A stretch of DNA of 64,000 nucleotides from Acidobacteriaceae bacterium (GTDB taxonomy: Bacteria; Acidobacteriota; Terriglobia; Terriglobales; Acidobacteriaceae): positions 1-64,000 of the forward strand of contig PKUV01000059.1 in assembly GCA_003131315.1 (NCBI GenBank), given 5' to 3'. Positions 43,131-52,406 of this stretch are shown here, in pieces; the first letter of the stretch is position 1; each line of letters starts with the position of its first letter. A model generated the notes under the pieces. The model worked only from the letters and a program-made list of their open reading frames with translations, was not told where the DNA came from and made no database searches. A program made the translations under genes and the position numbers.

Positions 43131-43892
43131 ATGCTGACCAAGCGCATCATCGCCTGTCTCGATGTGGACGACGGCCGCGTCGTGAAAGGAGTGCAGTTCG
43201 TGAATCTGCGCGACGCCGGGGACCCGGTGAAATGTGCCGCTGCTCACGCCCGCGATGGCGCAGACGAAATCGTTCTGCTCGACATCACGGCCACCAGCGA
43301 TAAGCGCCAGACGATGCTCGATGTGGTCTCGCGCACGGCGCGCGGTTTGTTTATTCCGTTCACGGTCGGCGGAGGAATTCGTGAACTCTCCGACGCCGAG
43401 GCCGTGTTCGAGGCAGGCGCCGACAAGATCGCCATCAACTCGGCCGCGGTGAAGGACCCGACGCTGATCGGAAAAATCGCTGCTCGTTTTGGCTCGCAGG
43501 CGGTAGTGGTGGCCATCGATGCCAGGCGGGTGAATGGTGGTTTCGAGGTGTTCGTTGCCGGAGGGCGCATTCCCACAGGCCGCGACGCGCTGCTATGGGC
43601 GCGGGAGGCTGCCGCTTGCGGTGCAGGAGAAATCCTGCTCACTTCAATGGACCGCGACGGGACCCAATCTGGTTTTGATTGCGAGTTGGTGCAGACGGTG
43701 GCCGACGCAGTTTCCATTCCTGTGATCGCGTCGGGCGGTGCCGGGTCGGCGCGAGACTTCATTGACGTGTTCCGCAGCGGGCGCGCGGACGCGGCTTTGG
43801 CCGCTTCCATTTTCCATTTCGGTATCGAGAACATTGCACAATTGAAACGCGAACTACACGCTGCCAACGTGCCGGTGAGGTGGCCATGCTGA
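43131..43892 (+). CDS. hisF: Imidazole glycerol phosphate synthase, cyclase subunit
   Basis: 253 residues, (beta/alpha)8 barrel. The first-strand Asp lies in [20 protein letters not shown] and the eighth-side Asp in [15 protein letters not shown]; phosphate loops occur in [18 protein letters not shown] and [14 protein letters not shown]. It converts PRFAR and ammonia to imidazole glycerol phosphate and AICAR together with HisH. The position before hisA is the reverse of the more usual hisA-hisF order. Confidence 0.95.
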   Translation: MLTKRIIACLDVDDGRVVKGVQFVNLRDAGDPVKCAAAHARDGADEIVLLDITATSDKRQTMLDVVSRTARGLFIPFTVGGGIRELSDAEAVFEAGADKIAINSAAVKDPTLIGKIAARFGSQAVVVAIDARRVNGGFEVFVAGGRIPTGRDALLWAREAAACGAGEILLTSMDRDGTQSGFDCELVQTVADAVSIPVIASGGAGSARDFIDVFRSGRADAALAASIFHFGIENIAQLKRELHAANVPVRWPC

Positions 43893-44560
43893 TTCCGTCG
43901 ATCGATCTAATGGGCGGCAAGATTGTGCAGTTGGTCCAGGGGGAGAAGAAGAAACTGGAGTTCGACAACTTCGACTACTGGATCGAGCGCTTTTCCAGGT
44001 ACCCCATAGTCCAACTCATCGACCTGGACGCAGCGCGCGGCGCCGGTGACAACCGGTCGTTGGTGAAGCAGATCGTCGGCCAACTGAATTGCCAGGTTGG
44101 CGGCGGCATTCGCAGCCTCGAAACTGCACAGGAACTTCTGAACCTGGGGGCGCGCAAGGTCATCATCGGCTCCGCGTTGTTGACCGAAGGCCGGATCAAC
44201 CAGGAGCACGCTCGCGCACTGGCCGACACGCTCCCGAGGACGGCACTAATGTTTGCTCTCGACTCCCGAGGAGGCCGAGTTGCGATTAACGGCTGGCGGA
44301 AGCAGACATCCGTCACTGCCTTCGACATGATTCGAGAATTAGAACCGTTCTGCGAAACCTTCCTCTATACCCACATCGACACGGAGGGCTTAATGGGCGG
44401 AATTCCGATGGAGGCGGTTCATGTCATCCGGCGCGCCACTACCCGACACCTGGTGGTCGCCGGCGGTATCACCGAACAGCAGGAAATCGACAGCCTCGAC
44501 GCGCTGGGAATTGACGCCGTTGTGGGAATGGCGTTGTATGCCGGAAAAATTCGCGGTTGA
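43886..44560 (+). CDS. hisA: Phosphoribosylformimino-AICAR phosphate isomerase
   Basis: 224 residues from ATG 43886, overlapping hisF by 7 bp (GTG 43880 is possible but less likely). The barrel motifs are [20 protein letters not shown] (catalytic Asp), [65 protein letters not shown] (second Asp) and [20 protein letters not shown]. It performs the Amadori rearrangement of ProFAR to PRFAR. It is the last gene of the operon; no clear terminator follows in the next 200 bp. Confidence 0.93.
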   Translation: MLIPSIDLMGGKIVQLVQGEKKKLEFDNFDYWIERFSRYPIVQLIDLDAARGAGDNRSLVKQIVGQLNCQVGGGIRSLETAQELLNLGARKVIIGSALLTEGRINQEHARALADTLPRTALMFALDSRGGRVAINGWRKQTSVTAFDMIRELEPFCETFLYTHIDTEGLMGGIPMEAVHVIRRATTRHLVVAGGITEQQEIDSLDALGIDAVVGMALYAGKIRG

Positions 44561-44765
44561 AAAGCTGTAGTTTGCCGGAACTGAAGACCGCCATGTTTAG
44601 TTCTAAGCCGCTCGTTGTGATTTCGGGAAAACGCACCAGAGGCTGCCGTGCGAGGCGAGTTGCTCGCCCCTCCTCGGTGATTTCGCGAGCTCTAATCGGA
44701 TTGAGACATGGTTCTCCGCCAAGACCTAAATGATGAAACAGAAAGCCGAGGACTCCAGGCCGGAA

Positions 44766-45520
44766 TCACTTCACGCCGCGATCGTGTGGCGATGATGCAG
44801 CCCACCGAGTCGAGGCAGGTGAGATGATCTTGCTTGGGCTTGGTGGCGCCGCAAGCTTGCTTCTCCCTGCTGGCGTGTCCTTCGCGAGTCCGAGATGAAT
44901 CCGGTCGTCGTGGTAGTAGAGCACGTACTCAGACATCAGCCGTTTGAGATGCCGATTATTCAGCACTATGACGTGGTCAAGCGGTCAAGCAAGTCTCGTC
45001 GGCAACTTCCAACCCAGCGCTCAGCAACGCCGTTCTGCCACGGACTCCGAACGGCAGTGCGGATTGGCTGGCTTCCGATGTGCCTCACAGCCGAAGCCAC
45101 ATCGGCTCCAAACTTTGAGTCTCGGTCGAACAGCAAGAATCGGTGCGGCTGTTTGTCGGTCCACGCTTCTCGCAATTGCTGTGCAACCCAGAGAGCATTG
45201 GGATTTCGCGTCACATTGAAGTGCAGGATCTTACGCCGGTCGTGACCAATGACGAAAAAGCAATACAGAACACCAAACGTGAGCGTTGGGACTGTGAAGA
45301 AGTCCATCGCAGCGATTGCCTCGCGATGATTCCTGAGGAACGTCAGCCATCGCTTCGCGGGATCTGGATCTCGCGGGGCTCGCCGAACCCATCGCGAGAC
45401 ACTCCTTTCCGACAGATCGAAACCCAGCTTGAGCAGTTCGCCGTGAATGCGCGGCGCTACCCAGGTCGGATTCTCGGCAACCATACGAAAGATCAAGCCG
45501 CGAACCTCTTTGCTGACACG
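44766..45520 (-). pseudogene. Remnant of an rve-type (DDE) IS transposase, frameshifted
   Basis: On the minus strand the integrase core spans RVSKEVRGLIFRM, ENPTWVAPRIHGELLKLGFD, the first Asp in AAMDFFTVPTLTFG, the second in FLLFDRDSKFGADV and the Glu in SPWQNGVAERWVGSCRRDLL. The frame then breaks and continues as NNRHLKRLMSEYVLYYHDDR and HLGLAKDTPAGR. The break coincides with a perfect 8-bp tandem duplication, GGTCAAGC twice at 44975-44990; removing one copy restores RDLLDHVIVLNNRHL. The N-terminus is also lost: homology stops at about 45520, where a TPR gene begins. No inverted-repeat ends were found. Not functional. Confidence 0.82.
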
Positions 45521-45524
45521 TATC

Positions 45525-46114
45525 AGCGGTATTCCCTCTACTTGATGGCAATGGGGCAGATTCAGGACAGCTTCGCGAGAATCGAGAAGGCGCGGGAGCT
45601 TGATCCGCTCTCGATCAGCATCAACTTCAGCCTGGGGTGGCGTCTCTACATGGCCCGCCAATACGATCACGCCATCGAACAACTGCGCAACACGCTTGAA
45701 ATGGACCCCTCTTATGAGCTTGCCCATCTGGTTGTAGGGCAGGCTTACGAAGAGAAGGGGGAGTACGCGCTCGCGATTCCCGAATTGCGTAAGGCGGTTG
45801 AGTTGTCCCATGGAACACCGTTGATGATTTCAGCGCTGGCCCATGCCTATGCTCGTTCCGGGAACAGGACGGAAGCGGAGAAATTGCTCGCCGAACTCGT
45901 TACCGAGTCGAACAAACAATATGTCTCACCCTATTACTTCGCAGTAGTGTATGCGGGGTTAGGCAAGAACGAGCAGGCGATCAACTGGCTCGAAAAAGCG
46001 TTCGCGGATCGGTCCAATGGACTCGTTTTCATGAGAATGGAGCCGGAACTCGACGGACTGCGTTCCAATCCGCGTTTCATTGCCTTGCAGCAAAAGCTCA
46101 ACCTGCCCAGGTGA
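45525..46114 (+). pseudogene. C-terminal TPR fragment, truncated at the IS junction
   Basis: The open frame reaches back to 45143, but that portion is antisense to the transposase. TPR-like sequence begins at YSLYLMAMGQIQDSFARIEK and continues with ARELDPLSISINFSLGWRLY, QYDHAIEQLRNTLEMDPSYE, AHLVVGQAYEEKGEYALAIP and FAVVYAGLGKNEQAINWLEK to EPELDGLRSNPRFIALQQKL. Such sequences are the C-terminal half of CadC-like winged-helix/TPR proteins. The N-terminal part is missing, so this is a fragment produced by insertion plus deletion. Confidence 0.7.
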
Positions 46115-46460
46115 TCGGGTGATCGTGCCGAGTCCGGCAGTAGACGCGCCCGCCCTCGCCGATGGTTGCGAGGAATGCATGGGCATCGAAATCGCGCCTC
46201 TTCTTGGCCGCTACACTTGGACTTATGGCTTTACGTTCTGTTTGGAGTGTCGGTTCGATTGGGGTTGGGCGAGCGACTTTCCTTCTGCGTGGAGAACCGT
46301 TGGGTTGGCGAGCAGGAGACATAGGCACCTCCTTCGGGCCGAAAACAACGATTCCACTTTACCACTTTCCTGGACAGCGTAAATATCCGCGCCGAACGGC
46401 CGGTTACGACACAAACGCCGTCGCAGCGAGCGCTCGTCCCGTCTAAATTGTTGGGAGTTT
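46115..46460. other. Gene-free stretch upstream of tRNA-Ala
   Basis: The 346 bp between the TPR fragment and tRNA-Ala contain short open frames on both strands with no recognisable protein features. I see no repeat or RNA gene in it. Confidence 0.4.
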
Positions 46461-46536
46461 TGGTGGACCTGGTCGGGATCGAACCGACGACCTCTTCCAT
46501 GCCATGGAAGCGCGCTCCCAGCTGCGCCACAGGCCC
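46461..46536 (-). tRNA. tRNA-Ala(GGC)
   Basis: Read on the minus strand: acceptor GGGCCTG/CAGGTCC with one G-T pair, discriminator A and encoded CCA (46463-46461). The D-arm is GCGC-AGCTGGGAGC-GC, the anticodon arm CTTCC-ATGGCAT-GGAAG with anticodon GGC, and the T-arm GTCGG-TTCGATC-CCGAC. The 76-nt cloverleaf is canonical. Confidence 0.93.
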
Positions 46537-46643
46537 ACTGTTTCAATTCTCGCTTAGGTTTGTCGCGGCGTCAAACTCGACTCGGGTCGTCGAACTCAAC
46601 TAGGATATGGTTGGCAAAACACTAAGGAGACAATCGGAGCCCC

Positions 46644-47330
46644 ATGTCGAACTCGCGGAATATTCTCGTTCGGTCACTTTTCTGTTTCATCGCTGTGCTT
46701 GCGGCGGCTACGGCGGGCGCGCAAGACGCGCAGCCGCCGGTCGCTTATGCGTCGGTTAGCGAACTGAACGGCATCCTGACGCAATTGAAGCAGACGGCGC
46801 AGAGCATGCAATCCGATCTCGGAAAGACGCGCATCGAGAAATGGAAGACCGACGGTGCGACCAAGCGACAGACGCTGGCGAATGTGGAGTCCATCCAGCG
46901 CAACTTGCAGTCGGCGCTGCCGGAAACGATTGCGCAACTGAACAACGCGCCGGAAGATCTGGGCGCGAGTTTCAAACTCTACCGCAACCTCGATGCGCTG
47001 TATGACGTCTTTGGTTCGGTGGTGGAATCGGCGGGAGCATTCGGATCCAAAGATGAGTTTCAGAGCCTGGGCAACGACATGACCGGACTCGAGAGCGCGC
47101 GTCGTGCGTTTGGCGAGCGCATGCAGAAACTGGCCGCCAGCAAGGAAGATGAGTTGACGCGTTTGCGCGCGCAGGTCAAGACGCTGTCCGCAGCGCCACC
47201 TCCGCCACCGAAGAAGATCGTGGTGGATGACACCGAGCCTCCGAAGAAGCCGGCGAAAAAGAAACCGGCGAAACCGAAGTCGCCGGCGACAACAACGGAC
47301 GCTCCGCCGACGGCTTCGCCGACGAAGTGA
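46644..47330 (+). CDS. Secreted coiled-coil protein with a basic Pro/Lys tail
   Basis: 228 residues. A signal peptide (SLFCFIAVLAAATAGAQD) precedes a mainly helical domain (SELNGILTQLKQTAQSMQSD, SIQRNLQSALPETIAQLNNA, MTGLESARRAFGERMQKLAA, KEDELTRLRAQVKTL) and a low-complexity tail alternating Pro, Lys and Ala (PPPPPKKIVV, KKPAKKKPAKPK). No enzyme motif is seen. The tail could bind nucleic acid or peptidoglycan. Standing alone, it follows tRNA-Ala divergently. Function unknown. Confidence 0.65.
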   Translation: MSNSRNILVRSLFCFIAVLAAATAGAQDAQPPVAYASVSELNGILTQLKQTAQSMQSDLGKTRIEKWKTDGATKRQTLANVESIQRNLQSALPETIAQLNNAPEDLGASFKLYRNLDALYDVFGSVVESAGAFGSKDEFQSLGNDMTGLESARRAFGERMQKLAASKEDELTRLRAQVKTLSAAPPPPPKKIVVDDTEPPKKPAKKKPAKPKSPATTTDAPPTASPTK

Positions 47331-47862
47331 CGAGGGGCGGCATTTGGCACTTGGCTCGCGGCGGCGGGAAAAGTCGGATGTCGATGCCCAGCCCCTGTAG
47401 GGGCGGTCTGATTTCGAAGAACTAGCGGCATCGCTAAAGCTAAAGCGATGCCCTGATACGAAACCCGAGTTTTTCCGTAACCCTGCTGGCGGGCTGCTGA
47501 AAAACTCGTCTTGCTGACTCGGTGACGACTCAGCGGCAGCCCCGGCAGAGGACGACCACGGGGCCTAGAGGCCTCGTCTGAGAGCGCCGAAACGCGGCCC
47601 TGAAGGGCCGCTCTTCCACGGTGCCCCCATCATTCTGCGGTGGCGAAAGGAACGAAGCCGAGCTGCGCTCGGCTTGGACGGGCGGGACGCCCGTCCCTCC
47701 ACGAAGCATTTGTGTTGCAAATACTGGACTTGCCACTGGAACTCTACGGGGCGCTTCGGAGTCTAAGTAATTAGGCGGGGAGGGTCGTCCGGCGCAGCTT
47801 CTTCAAGAATTAAGATTCCCGCCTGGGGCTCGAGTGACTCTATAATTGAGGGCAACGCCACC
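47331..47862. other. Repeat-rich intergenic region
   Basis: The 532-bp region holds a full copy of the MITE-like repeat (47361-47489) and further palindromes typical of dispersed acidobacterial repeats, for example GCCGAGCTGCGCTCGGC near 47658 and GGACGGGCGGGACGCCCGTCC near 47677. No gene is seen. The sigma-factor promoter should lie near its right end. Confidence 0.5.
47361..47489 (+). repeat. MITE-like palindromic repeat, copy A
   Basis: Contains the family core CCCAGCCCCTGTAGGGGC and GGCATCGCTAAAGC(TAAAGC)GATGCC, with an internal 6-bp duplication, and ends CGAGTTTTTCCG. The left end is GCGGGAAAAGTCG. Confidence 0.65.
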
Positions 47863-48612
47863 ATGGCGGGAGCTACTACATTGGGCGATCTTGCCAGCGC
47901 TATCGGGGCCCGAACTGAGGAATCCGCCGTCATTGCTGAACTGAAGGCGGGTTCGGAAGAGGCCTACTCCTGGTTGATCGGCGAGTTTCATCAGCCGATC
48001 TACGGGCTCATCTACCGCATCGTGAATGATCCGTCGGACGCGGCGGACACTACGCAAGATGTGTTTCTGAAAGTCTTCCGCGGAATGAAACATTTTCACG
48101 GCGAGTCGAGCCTCAAGACTTGGATTTACCGCATCGCGCTGCACGAGGCGGCCAATCGGAGGCGCTGGTGGTTCCGGCATAAGGCACAGGAAACGCCGAT
48201 TGATCCCGTCGCAGCGGGGGAATACGAATATTCCGGAGAAGAGCGACTGGTCGACCGGGGCGAGTCTCCGTTTGAAAAGTTCGCGCATACCGAGGTGCGC
48301 GCTGCCGTGGATCAGGCTCTGCAACAGGTGCCTGAACCGTATCGGACTGCGTTGATTCTTCGCGATCTGGAAGAAATGTCGTACGAGGAGATCTCTGAAC
48401 TTTTAGCGATTTCGCTGGGAACGGTGAAGTCCCGCATCACGCGCGGGCGCGCTGCGCTGCGCAAGAAATTAACGGGATATGTCCGGGAAGTGGGTCCGGA
48501 GTTAGGGCTGGCCGTTCCTGCCGACGAGCCTGCCGGCGAGCGGCAGAACGGCGCAAGCCAAAGTTCGCGTGAAGGTTCGCGTGGTGGCAGAGAGGTTGAG
48601 GTGACGCAATGA
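47863..48612 (+). CDS. ECF (RpoE-like) RNA polymerase sigma factor
   Basis: 249 residues. Region 2: EEAYSWLIGEFHQPIYGLIY, NDPSDAADTTQDVFLKVFRG, MKHFHGESSLKTWIYRIALH, EAANRRRWWFR. Region 4: LQQVPEPYRTALILRDLEEM, SYEEISELLAISLGTVKSRI, TRGRAALRKKL. The C-terminal extension is Glu/Gly-rich. It overlaps the anti-sigma gene by ATGA (48609-48612), the usual coupled arrangement for envelope-stress sigma factors. Confidence 0.92.
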   Translation: MAGATTLGDLASAIGARTEESAVIAELKAGSEEAYSWLIGEFHQPIYGLIYRIVNDPSDAADTTQDVFLKVFRGMKHFHGESSLKTWIYRIALHEAANRRRWWFRHKAQETPIDPVAAGEYEYSGEERLVDRGESPFEKFAHTEVRAAVDQALQQVPEPYRTALILRDLEEMSYEEISELLAISLGTVKSRITRGRAALRKKLTGYVREVGPELGLAVPADEPAGERQNGASQSSREGSRGGREVEVTQ

Positions 48613-49280
48613 ACTGCGCTGAGATCAAGAAGTTGTTCTCGCCGTATCTCGACGGCCAGGTGAGCGGGTCGGAAATGCGCGCGGTCACGCGCCATGTAGA
48701 ACAGTGCACCGGTTGCGCGCGGGAATATGCCGCGATGCAGCGCACGCAACAGTTGCTTTCGAGTCTGGGTCCGAAGAAGGCTCCGGCCGACCTGGCGTTA
48801 AAGTTGCGGGTGGCGATTTCGCACGAGGCGGCACAAGCGCGGCGTCCGCGGTTTGAAGGTGTGCTGGTGAGGCTGGAGAATGCTCTCAACGCATTCATGG
48901 TTCCGGCGACGGCGGGGTTGGTCAGCGCGGTGTTGTTTTTCGGACTGCTGCTTGGCTTCTTTGCCTTGCCGGCAGAACTGCGGGTCAGCAGCGGAGACGT
49001 TCCGCTGATGCTGTACACCGGGCCTCAACTCGAACAGTCGGCGTTCGGCACATCGCTCGGCAATATGGGCGACGATGCAGTGGTGATTGAAGCCTACGTG
49101 GATGCCAATGGCCGAGTCGAGGATTACCGCATCCTGTCGCAACCGGACGACGCCCAGGCGGTGCTGCCGCAGTTGAAGAACCTGCTGATTTTCACGACCT
49201 TCCATCCGGCGCTTTCCATGGGACGGCCGACGGCGGGGACGGCGGTGCTGTCGTTTTCTAAGATCAGCGTCAAGGGGTAG
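48609..49280 (+). CDS. Zinc-finger anti-sigma factor with a C-terminal TonB-like domain
   Basis: 223 residues. The N-terminal zf-HC2/ZAS domain (EIKKLFSPYLDGQVSGSEMR, VTRHVEQCTGCAREYA) carries the HxxxCxxC zinc motif that holds ECF sigma factors. A membrane helix (ATAGLVSAVLFFGLLLGFFA) leads to an exported part ending with VIEAYVDANGRVEDYRILSQ and FTTFHPALSMGRPTAGTAVL, resembling the TonB C-terminal fold. It should sequester the sigma factor encoded just upstream. The TonB-like end is unusual for an anti-sigma and may sense an envelope ligand. Confidence 0.82.
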   Translation: MNCAEIKKLFSPYLDGQVSGSEMRAVTRHVEQCTGCAREYAAMQRTQQLLSSLGPKKAPADLALKLRVAISHEAAQARRPRFEGVLVRLENALNAFMVPATAGLVSAVLFFGLLLGFFALPAELRVSSGDVPLMLYTGPQLEQSAFGTSLGNMGDDAVVIEAYVDANGRVEDYRILSQPDDAQAVLPQLKNLLIFTTFHPALSMGRPTAGTAVLSFSKISVKG

Positions 49281-49317
49281 CGAAAGAAGTCGATTGTCGA
49301 TGCCCAGCCCCTAAAAG
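49279..49317 (+). repeat. MITE-like repeat, truncated left end (copy B)
   Basis: GCGAAAGAAGTCGATTGTCG followed by ATGCCCAGCCCCTAAAA matches the left third of copy D and then diverges. A separate 9-bp palindrome, CCCAGCGCT-GA-AGCGCTGGG, lies at 49373-49392. Confidence 0.55.
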
Positions 49318-49575
49318 ATTGTGCGCGAGGACTGGGCCGTCCCTCCGGGACTTGAATCCTCTCTTCTACTTTCCCAGCGCTGAAGCGCTGGGCTAAACTG
49401 GCTCGCCCCTCCGGGGCTGGACTCTGGATTCGCTCTGGCGTCAGGAACTGCCGCAATATTCCATCCAGGACGAGCAGAGTCGTGCAATCTCCCCACATCT
49501 TCAGTACATCTTCGGTACTATTCGGTTTGACCGCGAATTGACCAGTTCGTACACTATTTTCTAGCTCATCCATCT

Positions 49576-51111
49576 ATGCCTGAGATCAGAAGTGGTTTCC
49601 TGGGACAACGGGTTCGACTGGCGTTCGCTCTAAGCCTGGCGGTCGTGCTGGTGGTGGCGTCCGGCTTTGCGCAGAATAGGCCGCAGGTGTCTCTGGAAAC
49701 CAGCGAGACGCTGTTCACGGTGCTGACGGCCATCAACACTTGCGGCTATGACCAGGAGCTGAATTCCTCCGACCCGCTGCGCACGCAAATTCGGTCGGAA
49801 GTTGCCAAGGCGGTGGAGAATACCGCCAGAGTTCAGGACGTGGTCGGTCCGATGTGCTTGTTCTACCGGCAGCACCAGATAGGGGATGCCTCACGCGAGC
49901 TGTCCCAATTTGTATCGCTGGCGCTCTATCTGGAGGAGCCGCCGGATTTCACGTTGAAAGTGAAGCAGGCGGAGCTGCCACCCGACGCCGCAGTGGTGGC
50001 GGGCATGGTGCCGCTGATGCAGGCCTTCTACGAGAAGATCGGATTGCACGCCATCTGGGAGCGGCACCGGGCGCGGTACACGGAGTTGACCGAGATCTAT
50101 CACGCTCCGCTGGCGAAGATGACATTCGACACCGAGATCTATCTGAAGCTGCCATCGGCGGGGTACCTGGGACGGCAGTTCACCGTCTATCTGGATGCGA
50201 TGGGCGCGCCGGCGCAGACCAACGCGCGGAACTATGCGTCGGATTACTACGTGGTGATTTCGCCGACGTCGGGCACGGCGATCAAGATGCAGCAGATCCG
50301 GCATACGTATCTGCATTATCTTCTGGATCCGCTGGCGATGAAAAACGGCGGCTCGTTCAAGCGGCTGGAACCGTTGCTCGACGACGTGAAGACCGCTCCC
50401 ATGGACGAAGCTTTCAAGAGCAACATTTCGCTGCTGGTGACCGAATGCCTGGTGCGGGCGATTGAAGAGCGATTGACCAAGATTCCGGAGGCGGAGCGAG
50501 CCCAGAGTATCGACGAAGCCGACAAGGAGGGGTACGTCCTAACGCGCTATTTCTACGACGCGCTGGGCAAGTTCGAAAAAGATCCCGCGGGCATGCGCAA
50601 CGCTTATGCGGACCTGGTCGGCTCGATTGACGCCGGCAAAGAAAGGAAGCGGGCATCGCTGATCCAGTTCTCGGGTGAGGCGGCGCCCGAGCTTCTGCAC
50701 CTGGCTGGCCGCCGGAACGAGCACCTGCTGCTGAACGCGGAGCGGCGGCTGGCGGCTGGCGATCCGGAAACTGCACAGAAACTGGCGCAGCAGGCGCTCG
50801 ATGAGCAGGAAGAAGATTCGGGACGCGCGCTATTTATTTTGGCGGAAGTCGCCACCGCGAATCGGGACATGGATGGGGCGCGCACCTACTTTGAACGAGC
50901 GCTGCAGACGGCCCATGAACCCAAGGTGATCGCGTGGTCTCATATTTATCTGGGACGCATTTATGATTTAAGAGAGGATCGGTTCGCCGCCCTGGACCAA
51001 TATCGGGCGGCGTTGAACGCGGTGGGCGGAGCGCTTCCGGAAGCGAAGCAGGCGGCGCAGCGGGGGCTGGAGCAGCCGTATGAGCCTCCCGTGGCGAAGC
51101 AGCCGGAGTGA
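49576..51111 (+). CDS. Secreted TPR-containing protein
   Basis: 511 residues with a signal peptide (LAFALSLAVVLVVASGFAQN). The central domain (LLHAIWERHRARYTELTEIY-like helices, VYLDAMGAPAQTNARNYASD, QQIRHTYLHYLLDPLAMKNG) is conserved in appearance but I do not recognise a named family; the HTYLHYLLDP segment contains two His but no HExxH. The C-terminal quarter contains TPR-like helices (ALDEQEEDSGRALFILAEVA, RDMDGARTYFERALQTAHEP, SHIYLGRIYDLREDRFAALD). Probably periplasmic. Function unknown. Confidence 0.68.
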   Translation: MPEIRSGFLGQRVRLAFALSLAVVLVVASGFAQNRPQVSLETSETLFTVLTAINTCGYDQELNSSDPLRTQIRSEVAKAVENTARVQDVVGPMCLFYRQHQIGDASRELSQFVSLALYLEEPPDFTLKVKQAELPPDAAVVAGMVPLMQAFYEKIGLHAIWERHRARYTELTEIYHAPLAKMTFDTEIYLKLPSAGYLGRQFTVYLDAMGAPAQTNARNYASDYYVVISPTSGTAIKMQQIRHTYLHYLLDPLAMKNGGSFKRLEPLLDDVKTAPMDEAFKSNISLLVTECLVRAIEERLTKIPEAERAQSIDEADKEGYVLTRYFYDALGKFEKDPAGMRNAYADLVGSIDAGKERKRASLIQFSGEAAPELLHLAGRRNEHLLLNAERRLAAGDPETAQKLAQQALDEQEEDSGRALFILAEVATANRDMDGARTYFERALQTAHEPKVIAWSHIYLGRIYDLREDRFAALDQYRAALNAVGGALPEAKQAAQRGLEQPYEPPVAKQPE

Positions 51112-51161
51112 AGCAGGTTTCAGAGTTTCAAGGTTTCAGGGTTTCAAGGTTGCTGGCCTGT

Positions 51162-51270
51162 GCAGGCTGCGTAATAGTTCGATTTTCGATGCGCGGCCCC
51201 TGAAGGGGCGGCTGATTTCGGAGAATTAGCGGCATCGCTAAAGCGATGCCCTGATACGAAAACGGAGTAG
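51162..51270 (+). repeat. MITE-like repeat, copy C
   Basis: Carries GCAGGCTGCG, GCGGCCCCTGAAGGGGCGGC and GGCATCGCTAAAGCGATGCC with CTGATACGAAAACGGAG. The right inverted end is degraded. It is preceded by short GGTTTCAAGG-type repeats (51118-51150). Confidence 0.6.
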
Positions 51271-51344
51271 GGCCGGACAGCCGAGGGCGGCTGTCCCTAC
51301 GTGATTAAATCTGACGTACAAAATTTTGCATTATGGGAGACAGC

Positions 51345-52247
51345 ATGAAGCGAGCAGCAGTCATTCTGGGGATACTGAGTTTAGGGATACTGAGCATCGC
51401 GGTTTGGGCCGAAGCCCAGACGAGCGGACAGCCGGCGCAGCAGAATCCACCGGCAGCGGGTCAGGCGGCGCCAGCGCAGGGTACGACTCAGAGTGGCACG
51501 ACGGCGCCAGCGGGAAAACGTCCACCGCAAGCCAAGACCCAGCCGGAGTTTGATGCCTGGAAGGCGGCAGCGGCAAGCACCGATGTTGCCGCGCTGGAGA
51601 AGGCGTCTGACGATTTTGCTACCAAGTTCCCAGACAGTGAACTTCGCGTGCTGCTCTATAAGAACGCGATGCGACTCTACCAGAATGCCAACAACGCTGA
51701 GAAGACCGAGGCCATGGGCCGCAAAGTGCTCGGCTTTGACGGGGACGATCCCGAGGCTCTGGTAATCGTCGCCGAGGTAATCGCCGAGAGAACGCGCGAC
51801 TCGGATATCGACAAAGATCAGCGTTTCGGCGAAGCAACCTCGAATGCCCAGAAGGCCACGCAGACCGTTGACACCGACGTCCAAGTCCCGGCGGGCACGC
51901 CGCAGGAGAAGATCGACGCCTACAAATCGCTGCTGCGCTCGAACGCGTATTCGATTCTCGGTACCATTGAGTTCAAGAAAGAGAATTACCCGGCAGCGCA
52001 GGAGAATCTGCAGAAGTCTATCGACGCGTTCCCCAGTAACCCGGACCCCGTGGTCGTTCTCCGCCTGGCGCTGTCGCTGGATAAGCAGCAAAAATATCCG
52101 GAGGCGCTCAAGGTGGCCAACCGCGCCGTGGAAATGACGCAGGACAACACCGTGATTGGAACTCCGGCGCGCCGGGAACGCGACCGCTTGCAGCAGCTCA
52201 CCGGAGGCGCGGCCCCGGCCCAACCGCAGAGCCCGCCGAAGAACTAA
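51345..52247 (+). CDS. Secreted TPR protein with a Gln/Ala/Pro-rich N-terminal linker
   Basis: About 300 residues; ATG 51345 is preferred over 51333 because GGGAG lies seven bases upstream. The signal peptide (RAAVILGILSLGILSIAVWA) precedes a low-complexity linker of Gln, Ala, Pro and Thr. The folded part contains TPR units: ALEKASDDFATKFPDSELRV, YQNANNAEKTEAMGRKVLGF, NAYSILGTIEFKKENYPAAQ, ENLQKSIDAFPSNPDPVVVL and QKYPEALKVANRAVEMTQDN. It is likely a periplasmic scaffold. No partner is obvious; the next gene, rnc, is separated by a repeat. Confidence 0.72.
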   Translation: MKRAAVILGILSLGILSIAVWAEAQTSGQPAQQNPPAAGQAAPAQGTTQSGTTAPAGKRPPQAKTQPEFDAWKAAAASTDVAALEKASDDFATKFPDSELRVLLYKNAMRLYQNANNAEKTEAMGRKVLGFDGDDPEALVIVAEVIAERTRDSDIDKDQRFGEATSNAQKATQTVDTDVQVPAGTPQEKIDAYKSLLRSNAYSILGTIEFKKENYPAAQENLQKSIDAFPSNPDPVVVLRLALSLDKQQKYPEALKVANRAVEMTQDNTVIGTPARRERDRLQQLTGGAAPAQPQSPPKN

Positions 52248-52252
52248 CCCCT

Positions 52253-52377
52253 AGCAGGGTGCGGAAAAAGTCGATTGTCGATGCCCAGCCCCTAAAGGGG
52301 CGTCTGATTTCGAGGAGATTACGGCATCGCTAAAGCGATGCCCTGATACGAAGCCCGAGTTTTTCCGCAGCCTGCCA
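52253..52377 (+). repeat. MITE-like palindromic repeat, best complete copy (D)
   Basis: Terminal inverted repeats are CAGGGTGCGGAAAAAGTCG (52255-52273) and CGAGTTTTTCCGCAGCCTG (52356-52374), matching at 17 of 19 positions. Inside are the hairpins GCCCCTAAAGGGGC and GGCATCGCTAAAGCGATGCC. There is no coding capacity. The element lies 3 bp past the stop of the TPR gene and could also act as a terminator. Confidence 0.72.
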
Positions 52378-52406
52378 GGGGCCGAAGGGCATGGCCCCGC
52401 TTAGTG

